A DNA stretch of 56,786 nt from contig JACDEV010000004.1 in the NCBI GenBank assembly GCA_013816135.1, positions 1 to 56,786 of the forward strand. Direction: 5' to 3'. Below, one piece after another: positions 24,389 through 33,970 of this stretch. The number at the start of each line of letters is the position of its first letter. The stretch's first letter is position 1. Made by a program: the position numbers and the translations under genes. This DNA comes from Patescibacteria group bacterium (lineage in GTDB: Bacteria; Patescibacteriota; Minisyncoccia; Phycocordibacterales; DATDWN01). Below the pieces are notes generated by a model that saw only the letters and a list, made by a program, of their open reading frames with translations, had not been told where the DNA came from and ran no database searches.

Positions 24389-25638
24389 ATAGGGAGATTT
24401 GCTGGAGCTTCCGATTTTCTAGATTCTATACGGCTAAATGTAGGAGTAGCTGAAACGATTCCTGGGAAGTGATACAAAGTTGCTAGTTCTTCTGTGTTTA
24501 GTACGAAATGTGGACTCTTGTATGGCTTATGGAAGTAAGCTCTGCGCTTGTATGCATCCAACAAATATCTTTTTTCAGCATTTCTAGTTTTCTCACTTCT
24601 AGTTTTCCATGCAAGAAGGAAGTGACCATATTTTTCAGTAGACCCTCTAGCTGGCTTAAAACCATTCAGTGAAGAATTAAAATGAGTTAGTCCTCCAATG
24701 ATTCCACCAATATTTGCAGGTGAAAACACTTCTTTAGGAGCAACGTAAACGACTCGAATACCTACATCAAATCCAGCTTTAGAAGTGCTCCTATTTAAAG
24801 CGTTAATTGTTTCTCTCTCTACATCGGTCAACTGCCTGTTAGTTCCAGGAATTGGCTTACCATCCTCTCCGACTTCACCTTTTGTACCCTTTATAATCTT
24901 AGTTATCTCTTCCTGTGCTGAGTCCTTCCATCTTTTATCAACCATTTTACCAGTTGTTGGATCTTTATCTTCAGCTTTGTGAGAACGGACTAGAATCTGC
25001 ATACCTACCTGATTTCCTTTTCCTAGGCCTCCAAGAAATTCAATAAGTGGAGTCATTGGATCTATCTTATATTCCTCTTTGGGATTTTTCTCGAGTTCAT
25101 AATCAATATATGTTTTTATCGGATATGAATCTGGTTTAGTTAGATCAAATTCAGAAGCCCATATTGCGTTAACTTCAGGGTCATATGTCATAGGAAGAGC
25201 ATAATCCGGCACCTCATATATCTCAATTCCTGGATACTGGGAATAAATGTTTGCTTCAATTGCATTTTTAAAACCTTTTCTTGTCCAAATAAAGAAATGA
25301 ACTCCACCATCAATTGAAACTATTTCTAAAGAAAACCACGGCCTTACACCACCCTTCCAATATTTCTCATACCAATTGCCCTCTCCAAATCCTTGAGAAA
25401 GGCCAGCTATAAAAAACTCAGCTGCTTGTGGAGATTTAAATATTTCCCTCGGCAATTTTACTTCTAATAATACATATGTCTGACTTGCAAAAAAATAGCC
25501 TTGAACATATTCAACCCAAAATTCCCAAGCCAGATATGCTAAGAACAAAGGTACAAATAAAAAAGAACTGTAGTACAGAATCTTTAAGATGAGCTGCATA
25601 TTGCTGCCACTGAAAGATTGAACAAGTGGATCGAACAT
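24385..25638 (-). CDS. Conserved membrane protein linked to secretion-type ATPases (CPR family)
   Basis: I start at ATG 25638 (MFDPLVQ), because a TATAAT box ends six bases before it; the frame also allows ATG 25644. The ~417-residue protein has one N-terminal transmembrane helix (residues ~20-45) and a large soluble domain with many aromatic residues. It ends ELATLYHFPG, TPTFSRIESRKSEAPANLP. That ending resembles the segment before the motor domain of HerA/VirB4-type conjugation proteins, but no Walker motifs are present. Function unknown; it is coupled to mltG. Confidence 0.6.
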   Translation of the reverse strand: MFDPLVQSFSGSNMQLILKILYYSSFLFVPLFLAYLAWEFWVEYVQGYFFASQTYVLLEVKLPREIFKSPQAAEFFIAGLSQGFGEGNWYEKYWKGGVRPWFSLEIVSIDGGVHFFIWTRKGFKNAIEANIYSQYPGIEIYEVPDYALPMTYDPEVNAIWASEFDLTKPDSYPIKTYIDYELEKNPKEEYKIDPMTPLIEFLGGLGKGNQVGMQILVRSHKAEDKDPTTGKMVDKRWKDSAQEEITKIIKGTKGEVGEDGKPIPGTNRQLTDVERETINALNRSTSKAGFDVGIRVVYVAPKEVFSPANIGGIIGGLTHFNSSLNGFKPARGSTEKYGHFLLAWKTRSEKTRNAEKRYLLDAYKRRAYFHKPYKSPHFVLNTEELATLYHFPGIVSATPTFSRIESRKSEAPANLPI

Positions 25639-25644
25639 ATACAC

Positions 25645-25650
25645 ATTATA
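25645..25650 (-). promoter_or_regulatory. -10 box (TATAAT), predicted leaderless
   Basis: TATAAT-GTGTAT-ATG fixes the start of the 24385-25638 gene and of the mltG operon. Confidence 0.6.
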
Positions 25651-25689
25651 TAGAATTCAATATAAAAAGGAAATTAATAAAAAGTAAAA

Positions 25690-25703
25690 ACCCCTTTCGG
25701 GGT
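25690..25703 (-). terminator. Intrinsic terminator after the HARE-HTH regulator
   Basis: ACCCC-TTTC-GGGGT followed on the minus strand by TTTTTACTTTTT. Confidence 0.7.
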
Positions 25704-25717
25704 CATACTATATCTAT

Positions 25718-26755
25718 TTATGCAATACTGTATTTACCTTCTTTTGATTTCTTGAAAAACTTAGGATTTTGGAGATTTACCATTATCGTATTTTCTTTTA
25801 CGTATCTTTCTTTCAATACTTTCTTTATTATCTCCTCTTTTGACATTGGACCATTTTTTTCAATAACTCCGCGAATTACGTCTTTTACTACTCCACTCAT
25901 ATAACCCCATTCAGCAAGAGCATACAGTCCTCGTCCTACAAGAACGAATCTTGGATCTTTGATAAGTTCATTGTGAGTTGTCGCAACATGAGCTTTTTTA
26001 TCAAATAATTCTGTGATCAATTTTGCAACTTCTCTAAAGTGTATCGGAGACCCGTGACGTCTAATGACTAAGAAAGCATAATCTCGCATTCCTTTGGCAT
26101 TTATATTAGATGAACCAGTCTTTCCCCATTCTCCCAAAGGGTTCTTATCTATCAATTTTGAAAGAGTCAGCCATCGTTTTGCAACTTCTTGATTTTTGTA
26201 TTTCTCAGAAACATCCTTGAGATTTTCCAAGAACTTCTCTACCATATCTGATTCTAAAAGTATTTCGTCGTCAGAAAGAGTGTGGTATAGCTCACGAAGA
26301 GATGAATGAATCTTTTTTGATAATTCTTTATCAATTGACCATCGGTGTTTGAATTCGTTGTCTTCCTTTTCTCGAATAAAATCTTCACCAACCACCAAGA
26401 GAAAATGGATTTGATTCTGAGTAGATTTGTCCTTTGAAATGTATTTTAAAAGTCCTTCTTCAGAAACAGTAGATCCTAGGTCAGCGATGATCTTTCGGAG
26501 TTCGTCAAAAACTACTTTTTCTTTAGCGTATTCTTTCGATTTACGAATATTGATAATTGAATAGTTTTCAATTTGTCTTACTCTTTCGCGAGTAATCTTA
26601 TACTTCTTTCCGATAGCTTCAAGAGTTTGTCGTTTTGTGTCGTTTCCTAATCCGAAACGATTAACAATAACGTCTTGTGAACGATCCCCTAAAACAGAAA
26701 TAAGTCGCTTTATAACTTGTTTTGGCTTGAATGTGATGGGTGTTTTCTCTGACAT
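25718..26755 (-). CDS. Sigma-region-4 / HARE-HTH transcription regulator
   Basis: I use ATG 26755 (MSEKTPITFKP). Residues ~10-75 form a sigma70 region-4-like helix-turn-helix: VIVNRFGLGNDTKRQTLEAIGKKYKITRERVRQIE. Residues ~230-345 contain a HARE-HTH winged helix (HGSPIHFREVAKLI, DPRFVLVGRGLYALAEWG), the fold of the RNA polymerase delta subunit. No region 2 exists, so it is not a full sigma factor; it more likely modulates RNA polymerase or binds DNA. This combination is common in Patescibacteria. Confidence 0.8.
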   Translation of the reverse strand: MSEKTPITFKPKQVIKRLISVLGDRSQDVIVNRFGLGNDTKRQTLEAIGKKYKITRERVRQIENYSIINIRKSKEYAKEKVVFDELRKIIADLGSTVSEEGLLKYISKDKSTQNQIHFLLVVGEDFIREKEDNEFKHRWSIDKELSKKIHSSLRELYHTLSDDEILLESDMVEKFLENLKDVSEKYKNQEVAKRWLTLSKLIDKNPLGEWGKTGSSNINAKGMRDYAFLVIRRHGSPIHFREVAKLITELFDKKAHVATTHNELIKDPRFVLVGRGLYALAEWGYMSGVVKDVIRGVIEKNGPMSKEEIIKKVLKERYVKENTIMVNLQNPKFFKKSKEGKYSIA

Positions 26756-26833
26756 GTGTATTATTTGTATCATTATAACATACACAAGTCAAGACTTGAC
26801 CTAATTAGCGTAATAATTCGATTAAAAAAATAC

Positions 26834-29416
26834 CTAAACAACAAAATTTACTAATCTATTTGGAATATAAATTACTTTTTTAACCTCCTTACCTATAAGC
26901 CATTTGTTGACATCTGGCATTTCTTTTGCAATTCGAACTATTTCAGCTTCTTTTTCATCCTTTGGAATTAGCATTTCGGCTCTAACTTTATTATTAATCA
27001 AAATTGCGATCTTTACTTCAGCATCAACCATCTTCTTTGGGTCAAATTTAGGCCATTTTTCTAAAACTAGTAGTGACTTATTACCGAGTTTGTTCCAAAT
27101 TTCTTCGGTAAAATGTGGCGAAAATGGAGATAATATCTTTAAAAATAATTCAAAATCTCTTTGATTTAATGATTCTTTCTTATCCATTTCATTAGATAGA
27201 ATCATCATGGCCGATACAGCAGTGTTAAAGGCAAAATTTTGGATGTCTTCCGTGACCTTAGCAATAGTTTTATGTAATATTACCTCTAATTTAGGATCAG
27301 ATTTAGTTTTTTTGGAAACTCTTTCAACCAATTTCCATACACGCTCTATAAATCTTCTTGAACCAATAATATTGTCCGTACTCCAAGGTAGAGACCCTTC
27401 AAAAGGCCCCATAAACATCTCATATAGCCTTAAAGTGTCTGCTCCATATGAATTGACTACATCTGTGGGATTAACTACATTTCCCCATCTCTTACTCATT
27501 TTTCGTCCATCAATCCCCATGATGAGACCTTGATTTCTCAAAGCCGGAAAAGGCTCTTCAGTTATAGCTATTCCGTAATCTTTCAAAAATTTATGCCAAA
27601 AACGAGAGTACAATAAGTGTCCCGTCGCATGCTCAGCTCCTCCAACATACATATCTACATTTTTCCAATACTTAATCGCTTTCTTGTCTGCAATACCTTT
27701 TTTATTCTGCGGATCCATGTATCTCAAAAAATACCAGGAAGACCCTGCCCACCCAGGCATAGTGTTTGTTTCTAATCCTTTCTTTGACCAAGAAGCTACT
27801 CCTGCAAGAGGTGATTCTCCAGTACCTGTCGGTTTATAAGATTTAACATCTGGTAGTTTTAGAGGAAGACTTTTTTCTGAAACCTCGTGAATGATGCCAT
27901 TTTTGTCATGATATAACGGTATTGGTTCTCCCCAATATCTCTGTCTAGCAAAAATAGCATCTCTCATTTTATATGTAGTATGGATTCGAGCAAATCCTTT
28001 CGATGTGACATGCTTTACCATATCCAATCTTGAATCCGCTGCATTTCTACCTATAAAATTATGAGGTTCTATTAGAATTCCAGTAGAAGCGTCAGTAAAG
28101 CAAATTTCAAAGTTTTGAACTTTTCTAGCAAGTTCTTTGTCTGTAGGAAGCATAGTAACTTTGAGTGGAATATTGAATTTTTTAGCAAAAGAGAAGTCTC
28201 GCTCATCATGGGCAGAGCATTTTACAATTCCTGTTCCATAGTTAGCTAAAGCAAAACTTGCAACCCATACAGGCAGGTCTTCATTACCCATTGGATTTAT
28301 TACATATCTACCAGTAAATACACCATCAATTTCTTTATATTCACCTTCTGCAAAACCTTTTCTTCTGTCTACCATTTCTTTGGCTTTTTTTAATACCAAA
28401 TCCCTATCAGGTAGTCCATCTAAAAGTTCTGGAAGAAGTACGTGATCCGGAGCAATAACATAAAATGTATCCGCGTAACAAGCCTCAAAATGTGCAGTAA
28501 ATGTTTCTAAAACCATATTCAAGCCCTTCACTTTTGCAGAAAAAATAAGCCCTTCACTTTTTCCTATCCAGTTTTTCTGGATTTCCTTTATATGAGATGA
28601 CCAATCAAGATCTTCTAGCCCATCCAAAAGTCTGTCTGCATAGGCTGTGATTCTCATAAACCACTGGCGCATATTTTTTTTAACTACAGGAAAACCCCCA
28701 CGTTCTGAAACAGGTCCTTTTGGACTATCGATAACTTCGTCATTTGCCAATACAGTTCCGAGCTGAGGACACCAGTTAACTTCGCTGAAACCTTCGTACG
28801 CTAGACGATATTTCATCAAAACGTCCTGTTTTTCCTTTGAAGTCTTAGACTTCCAGTCAGATGAAGTAAAACTTTGGTTATTTTCTGTAACAGCTAGGAT
28901 GCCAGTACTTCCAGACTTTTCAAATTTCTTAATAAGTTCTGTTATTGGTTCTGCTTTATTAGTTTTTTTGTTGTACCAAGAATTATATATTTTGAGGAAT
29001 ATCCACTGTGTCCATCTGTAGAAGTTAGGATCATCAGTGCTTATTTTCCTGTCCCAATCATAGGTAAACCCAATGATGGAGAGTTGCTTTTCGAATGTTT
29101 TCCCATTTATTTCTACTGCTTTTCTTGGATGGATATTATGCTCAAGAGCGTATTGCTCAGCAGGTAGTCCAAAAGCATCATAGCCCATAGGGTGCAGAAC
29201 ATTGAAACCCTGCATAAGTTTCATTCGAGCTAAAACATCTGACCCGATATAGCCTTTAGGATGACCTACATGAAGTCCTGCTCCAGACAAGTATGGGATC
29301 ATGTCTAGAATATAATATTTTTTCTTTTTAGAATTGTTCGAAGTTTTATAGGCCTTTTTCTTGGTCCAAATAGCCTGCCACTTCTTTTCTATTTCGAGGT
29401 GGTTATAATCTTTCAT
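26834..29416 (-). CDS. leuS: Leucyl-tRNA synthetase
   Basis: The start is ATG 29416 (MKDYNHLEIEKKWQ). This class I synthetase has LSGAGLHVGHPKGYI (HIGH-like), an inserted CP1 editing domain and GRKMSKRWGNVV (KMSKS). The anticodon domain ends KKVIYIPNRLVNFVV. At 860 residues it is a normal bacterial length. A segment around TELIKKFEKSGSTGILAVTENNQ (residues ~155-180) looks like a lineage-specific insertion in the catalytic domain. It charges tRNA-Leu and proofreads misacylation. Confidence 0.96.
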   Translation of the reverse strand: MKDYNHLEIEKKWQAIWTKKKAYKTSNNSKKKKYYILDMIPYLSGAGLHVGHPKGYIGSDVLARMKLMQGFNVLHPMGYDAFGLPAEQYALEHNIHPRKAVEINGKTFEKQLSIIGFTYDWDRKISTDDPNFYRWTQWIFLKIYNSWYNKKTNKAEPITELIKKFEKSGSTGILAVTENNQSFTSSDWKSKTSKEKQDVLMKYRLAYEGFSEVNWCPQLGTVLANDEVIDSPKGPVSERGGFPVVKKNMRQWFMRITAYADRLLDGLEDLDWSSHIKEIQKNWIGKSEGLIFSAKVKGLNMVLETFTAHFEACYADTFYVIAPDHVLLPELLDGLPDRDLVLKKAKEMVDRRKGFAEGEYKEIDGVFTGRYVINPMGNEDLPVWVASFALANYGTGIVKCSAHDERDFSFAKKFNIPLKVTMLPTDKELARKVQNFEICFTDASTGILIEPHNFIGRNAADSRLDMVKHVTSKGFARIHTTYKMRDAIFARQRYWGEPIPLYHDKNGIIHEVSEKSLPLKLPDVKSYKPTGTGESPLAGVASWSKKGLETNTMPGWAGSSWYFLRYMDPQNKKGIADKKAIKYWKNVDMYVGGAEHATGHLLYSRFWHKFLKDYGIAITEEPFPALRNQGLIMGIDGRKMSKRWGNVVNPTDVVNSYGADTLRLYEMFMGPFEGSLPWSTDNIIGSRRFIERVWKLVERVSKKTKSDPKLEVILHKTIAKVTEDIQNFAFNTAVSAMMILSNEMDKKESLNQRDFELFLKILSPFSPHFTEEIWNKLGNKSLLVLEKWPKFDPKKMVDAEVKIAILINNKVRAEMLIPKDEKEAEIVRIAKEMPDVNKWLIGKEVKKVIYIPNRLVNFVV

Positions 29417-29453
29417 AATTATCAATAGTACCTAAAAAACTGAGCTGTTGCAA

Positions 29454-29479
29454 AAACACTCCGATTTGTCGGAGTGTTT
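29454..29479. terminator. Bidirectional intrinsic terminator
   Basis: An 11-bp perfect stem AAACACTCCGA/TCGGAGTGTTT with loop TTTG lies between the DUF5671 gene and leuS. Confidence 0.85.
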
Positions 29480-29489
29480 AAGAAAATCA

Positions 29490-30530
29490 TTAAAACCCTG
29501 GAAATCCTGATTTGTTTGTGGGCTCACCCCTCATAGCCTGACTCACCTTCCCATTGAAACAAAAATGACCGGCTGGATGTGACCAATCAAGAATACCATT
29601 ACCACCTGGATAAGCAGGAGCTATCATGTAAGGTTTATTATTAATTTCATCTGCTTTAGAACTTTTATTGAATTCCGCACAAAGTTCATAAGTATTATTA
29701 GAATCAATTTTGTATTCGTAAGGTTTTTTTGTTTGAGGATCAGCAAAATTCGGCAAACTGAACCCGTTACTCATAACACCAAAACTTTGAGGTAATGTTC
29801 CAGTATTGTAATAATAACTATTTAATTGATTTGATATGTTTTGTAAATCACTAACTTTTTGTAAATCATATTTATATAATTGCTGAGTACGAGGAGACCC
29901 TAAAACCGAAAAGCCCCATGCAATAGAACCTATAACTATTACACCAGCAACAATTCTCCATATCTTTCTAGATTTGGATGTAAGAGTTCCCCTTATATCT
30001 GACAGATAGTAACCAAATATCGCAGAAGAAATCACAAGAAGAACAAGAACTTTCAATAAGAATCCAGCTCCTAGCTCTTGACCATCAATAAAGTAATACA
30101 AAACAGTAATAAGATCTCCTGCCAATACAAGACCTGCTATAAAGAGTGTTAGATATGTAAGCCATCTGTGAATTCCGATTGTCTGCTTTTCTGGTTCAAC
30201 TATATATGATCTCTCCAATAGCCACATAAGAAGAATGAAGATAGGGAAAAAAATGATGAGTGTCGCTACAGGAAAGCTTATAGACTGACTACCTAGATAG
30301 TTGTAACTGTTTATTTGAGGAAATTTCGTATTGATAACGGTAAAAAGTAAGTTAACTAAACTATAAACTAGTGTATATAGAGCTATTATCGAACCTATAT
30401 TCAGAAAGAAATCCTTAGCGTTCAATTTTTTATTTGAATCCATATTATTTGAATTATTATTAATAACTACAGAAATTATAAGCACTATAAAGATAACTAT
30501 TGCTATTGGTATGATCATTATTAACCCCAT
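29490..30530 (-). CDS. DUF5671-type membrane protein
   Basis: This 346-residue protein has an N-terminal anchor and about six further transmembrane helices. The region ALYTLVYSLVNLLFTVINTKFP and the later helices are typical of the DUF5671 family abundant in Patescibacteria. The C-terminal ~110 residues (DLQKVSDLQNISNQLNSYYYNTGTLP..., YELCAEF) look like the globular part of a pseudopilin. TATAAT ends six bases before the ATG. Function unknown; sensing or pilus-related roles are only guesses. Confidence 0.75.
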   Translation of the reverse strand: MGLIMIIPIAIVIFIVLIISVVINNNSNNMDSNKKLNAKDFFLNIGSIIALYTLVYSLVNLLFTVINTKFPQINSYNYLGSQSISFPVATLIIFFPIFILLMWLLERSYIVEPEKQTIGIHRWLTYLTLFIAGLVLAGDLITVLYYFIDGQELGAGFLLKVLVLLVISSAIFGYYLSDIRGTLTSKSRKIWRIVAGVIVIGSIAWGFSVLGSPRTQQLYKYDLQKVSDLQNISNQLNSYYYNTGTLPQSFGVMSNGFSLPNFADPQTKKPYEYKIDSNNTYELCAEFNKSSKADEINNKPYMIAPAYPGGNGILDWSHPAGHFCFNGKVSQAMRGEPTNKSGFPGF

Positions 30531-30536
30531 AATAAT

Positions 30537-30542
30537 ATTATA
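30537..30542 (-). promoter_or_regulatory. -10 box (TATAAT), predicted leaderless
   Basis: TATAAT-ATTATT-ATG upstream of the DUF5671 gene. Confidence 0.6.
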
Positions 30543-30576
30543 CCATCTATTTACTTATCCCAGAAGTTTTCAAATT

Positions 30577-31431
30577 TTACTGAAATAACTCCATAAACTT
30601 CATTGGATCTACTGAAATATTATTTATTCGTACTGAAAGATGGAGATGCGGAGCTGTAACATAACCCGTTTGACCTGAAAGACCTATAACTTGTCCCTTA
30701 GTTACTAAATCGCCTTCTTTTATATTAATTTCCGAAAGATGAAGATAAAAAGTCATAACTCCTAGCCCGTGATCTATAACAATATGTTTTCCATAATTTC
30801 TACCAACACTTGCAACTAGAACAACACCATCATTCATTGCATGAACTTCTGTACCTATTTTGGCACGAAAATCCGTACCTTTATGTGTCATAGTATAGCC
30901 TCCAGTTTTCCGAGAATATCCGAATGGATCAGTAACAATTGGATTATCTAGTGGAAATATAAATTTATCCTTCCATAATATCGTTGGACTTGTAGAAAGT
31001 TTATTTAATACAGCATTCTCTTGTGCAAGAGATGTAACTAAACTCTTTTGACTTGCTACTGTGTTACCTCCAAGCTTTTTTGGGATACTAAAAACTTGTT
31101 CAGCCTTTTCCCTTTCTTGTATTTTAAGAGTTCTCTCTATTTTATCTCCATTTTTAAGTATAAAAGATATTAAATAATCTCCTGGTTTTTTGACAATATC
31201 AATTCCAGCCAATGCAGAAACTTTATTATTATAAACAAACAGTTTCAAAATATTACCATCAAATGTAGCTGTATCAATTTCAGAAAGGTCTATGTTATCT
31301 ATTGTTATCATTACAGGCTCACCTTGCAGAGGTTTTTCAGGGATAAACGAAATATTATTACTTGTAGAATAAACAACACCAATAGGTACAGCTACACATA
31401 AAAAAAGAGCTATAAAAATAAATTTCTTCAT
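30577..31431 (-). CDS. Secreted M23 metallopeptidase
   Basis: The start is ATG 31431, with a TATAAT six bases upstream, giving 284 residues. A signal peptide (MKKFIFIALFLCVAVPIGVVYS) precedes a beta-rich domain (residues ~25-105) and then M23. The M23 zinc ligands are HKGTDFRAKIG (HxxxD) and the PHLHLSVR triad; LVTKGQVIGLSGQTGYV is also characteristic. It should cut peptide bridges in peptidoglycan outside the membrane. It is the second M23 enzyme in the window and lacks the long coiled coil of the first. Confidence 0.92.
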   Translation of the reverse strand: MKKFIFIALFLCVAVPIGVVYSTSNNISFIPEKPLQGEPVMITIDNIDLSEIDTATFDGNILKLFVYNNKVSALAGIDIVKKPGDYLISFILKNGDKIERTLKIQEREKAEQVFSIPKKLGGNTVASQKSLVTSLAQENAVLNKLSTSPTILWKDKFIFPLDNPIVTDPFGYSRKTGGYTMTHKGTDFRAKIGTEVHAMNDGVVLVASVGRNYGKHIVIDHGLGVMTFYLHLSEINIKEGDLVTKGQVIGLSGQTGYVTAPHLHLSVRINNISVDPMKFMELFQ

Positions 31432-31437
31432 AACTCT

Positions 31438-31443
31438 ATTATA
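31438..31443 (-). promoter_or_regulatory. -10 box (TATAAT), predicted leaderless
   Basis: TATAAT-AGAGTT-ATG upstream of the M23 gene. Confidence 0.6.
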
Positions 31444-31500
31444 CACTATATTATTAGAATTAAATTAAATTTTAAAACCAAAGTCCAACAAAGAAGTTCG

Positions 31501-32598
31501 TCAAATTCGAAATTCTATAACATCTCCGTCTTTAACAATGTACTCCTTTCCTTCAGTTCGAACTTTTCCATTTTCTCGCGCTGTTGCGTATGAGCCAGCA
31601 GAAAGGAGGTCTTCGCAATGAACTACTTCTGCACGAATAAACTTATCTTTAAAATCGGTATGGATGGCTTGTCCTGCAACAGGAGCAGTAGAGTCTCTCA
31701 AAACAGTCCAAGCTCTTGTCTCATCTTCTCCTGTAGTAAAATAAGTTATCAAGTTTAATAACGCGTATCCAGCTTTGATAAGTTTATCTATTCCATCATC
31801 CTTTCCTCCCAACTCTGTTCGAAACATTTCCTTCTCATCCCCTTCTAGATCCTTCAACTCATTTTCGATTCCAGCATCAATAACCACGTACTGGCTTTTT
31901 GATTCAGTAAAAAAATTTAAAAGTTTTTCAAAGCGTGGGTCTTTCATATCATCTAGATTTTTTCCACCGGCTTTTTTATTCAAAGCATACATAATGGGCT
32001 TTGAAGTCAGCAAATTAAGTTGTTTAAGAACTATTTTTTCTTTTTCATCCAAAACTAAAGTATTTACCATCTTTCCTTCTTTCAAATATGCGTCTGCTTT
32101 TATCAAGATTTCATTTTCGAAAATTGCCTCTTTTTTTCCAGCTTTCACATCCTTCTGTAGATTTGAAAGTCTTTTTGTGACTGTATCCGTATCAACAAGA
32201 ATAAGTTCAAAATTAATTACTTCAATATCTGAAACGGGATCAACTCCACCGTGGACATGTATTATCTTATCGTCTTCAAAAATTCTAACTACTTCAACTA
32301 TTGCATCAACTTCACGAATATTGGATAAGAATTTATTTCCCAAACCTTCTCCTTCACTAGCGCCTTTCACTAGTCCAGCAATGTCGACAAATTCTACAAC
32401 TGCAGGAATTGTTTTAGCAGATTTAGAAAAAGTTGAAAGTTTCCACAGTCTTTCATCAGGCACAGGTACGATTCCAACTGATGGATCAATGGTACAGAAT
32501 GGATAATTCTCCGCTGGAACGGATTTTTTTGTGAGAGCATTAAAAAGCGTAGATTTTCCTACGTTAGGTAAGCCAACAATTCCCAGTGATAATGACAT
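31501..32598 (-). CDS. ychF: Ribosome-associated GTPase/ATPase YchF
   Basis: This 365-residue P-loop protein has G1 LVGLPNVGKSTLFNALT as GIVGLPNVGKSTLF, then the G2 region NYPFCTIDPSVGIVPVPD, G3 VDIAGLVKGASEGEGLGNKF and the C-terminal TGS domain ending EGKEYIVKDGDVIEFRI. YchF (OLA1) prefers ATP and associates with ribosomes. Length is standard. A TATCTT box ends six bases before the ATG. Confidence 0.96.
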   Translation of the reverse strand: MSLSLGIVGLPNVGKSTLFNALTKKSVPAENYPFCTIDPSVGIVPVPDERLWKLSTFSKSAKTIPAVVEFVDIAGLVKGASEGEGLGNKFLSNIREVDAIVEVVRIFEDDKIIHVHGGVDPVSDIEVINFELILVDTDTVTKRLSNLQKDVKAGKKEAIFENEILIKADAYLKEGKMVNTLVLDEKEKIVLKQLNLLTSKPIMYALNKKAGGKNLDDMKDPRFEKLLNFFTESKSQYVVIDAGIENELKDLEGDEKEMFRTELGGKDDGIDKLIKAGYALLNLITYFTTGEDETRAWTVLRDSTAPVAGQAIHTDFKDKFIRAEVVHCEDLLSAGSYATARENGKVRTEGKEYIVKDGDVIEFRI

Positions 32599-32604
32599 AA
32601 GCTA

Positions 32605-32610
32605 AAGATA
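32605..32610 (-). promoter_or_regulatory. -10 box (TATCTT) of ychF, predicted leaderless
   Basis: TATCTT followed by six bases and the ychF ATG. Confidence 0.4.
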
Positions 32611-32671
32611 GCCGAAAAAGAATAAGAAGTAAATCTTTCATTTATTATTCTTTTGAAGATCCATATTTATT

Positions 32672-33970
32672 CTATACTATCTCTATATTCCAATCCTCTA
32701 CTTCATTGTGAAGTAGTGATGGAAGATTTTCGCCTTTTATAATTACACTATTAAATATCTGCCTCATCCATTTTTCCGCATTTTTTGGGTTAGTTTTTTG
32801 AGCTTCTACTTTCTTTGGATCAAGTACAGAATTAAATGCATCAAAAAATACTTGTTCTAGAATTGCTTTATCACCACTATCTAATCCTGCTCGTTTCCCA
32901 GCTTTTATTAATATTTTCAAACCATAACACACGTCACGCATATCTTTAAGATGACTACGTCTTACCTCACTATATTTATTTAAATTATCTTTATCCTCTT
33001 CTTCCTGCCATGGTGATATGGTTCCCACATCCGCAATTTCAGCAGCCAGACTAACATTTGCAGAATGTAAATACCCGTGATCGTGACCAATATTTAACAA
33101 TATAGCCATATTTTCAGCCATCCTCTTAAAAAATTCTTTGAAATAAATCTGCTCTTTAGCAGGGTCTCCTAACATAATTTCAGGCAACAATAAGTCTTTG
33201 TCTCTTGTTTCTTGATTAAAAACATCGAATGCTTTTCTAAATAATTCTAAGCGACGTTGTTCTGATTGATTAGCTTCAGCAATACGATTATTCATCTTAA
33301 GCAACCTTACAACTTCATAAGGTGTATAGTCCTTACGTGGAGAAATAATTTTTTTCTCCCGTAACTCATCAACTGTCATCATTTTACCTTTGAAAGGGAT
33401 TCGTTTTAATTCAGCCATTCCCCAATATAACTCTGTGCGTAGTCCAAGTGCCAACAACTTCTCTGATTTCTCAATAAGTGTACCTCCTTCAGCTTCTTCC
33501 TTAGATATAAGCCCTAAAACCTTATAACCTTGGTCGTTTACTCCCTCCTTATCTTTTACAGTCCAAGAATCATATTCCTCAATATTTAAACCTTTTGCTG
33601 TAGGTTTCATATAACCAATACCCTTTGTACTAACCCCATAAAAATATTCCACATGAGGTAGGTTTCCTGGAGCATTTATTTCAATACTACTATGAACATT
33701 ATCATCATTAATAGCTCGCCAATGAGGAGCTTCCACTATTTTTGTTTCTGTTCCCATACTAGGACTAATAAATACTATGAAGTCAGTTAATTTACGATCT
33801 GATACAACACCTTCATTTTTTTTTACTATAATGAAATCATCATCCTCTTTCAGGGATAAAAACTTTTCAGGTTTTGATTCTATGCCCTCTATCTCCCGGC
33901 CAGAAAAATTATCTAATTCTTTAAGTGTCGGTTTAATATTTTCTTGTAGAAATTCTATTCCTTGTTTCAT
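32672..33970 (-). CDS. Unknown protein with kinase-like catalytic-loop motif, second gene of operon
   Basis: This 432-residue soluble protein shows no signal peptide or membrane helix. The most telling segment is NIGHDHGYLHSANVSLAAEIADVGTISPW (about residues 292-320). Its H-G-x-x-H-x-x-N then D-x-G order is reminiscent of the catalytic loop and metal-binding loop of aminoglycoside-phosphotransferase-like or protein-kinase-like folds, but the usual Asp is not in place. Family unknown. The ATG overlaps the stop of the 861-residue gene by four bases, so the two are translated together. Confidence 0.6.
   Translation of the reverse strand: MKQGIEFLQENIKPTLKELDNFSGREIEGIESKPEKFLSLKEDDDFIIVKKNEGVVSDRKLTDFIVFISPSMGTETKIVEAPHWRAINDDNVHSSIEINAPGNLPHVEYFYGVSTKGIGYMKPTAKGLNIEEYDSWTVKDKEGVNDQGYKVLGLISKEEAEGGTLIEKSEKLLALGLRTELYWGMAELKRIPFKGKMMTVDELREKKIISPRKDYTPYEVVRLLKMNNRIAEANQSEQRRLELFRKAFDVFNQETRDKDLLLPEIMLGDPAKEQIYFKEFFKRMAENMAILLNIGHDHGYLHSANVSLAAEIADVGTISPWQEEEDKDNLNKYSEVRRSHLKDMRDVCYGLKILIKAGKRAGLDSGDKAILEQVFFDAFNSVLDPKKVEAQKTNPKNAEKWMRQIFNSVIIKGENLPSLLHNEVEDWNIEIV

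Noticed and set aside
25718-26755. Full sigma factor
   Set aside because: Only region 4 is present together with a HARE-HTH domain; region 2, needed for promoter melting, is missing.
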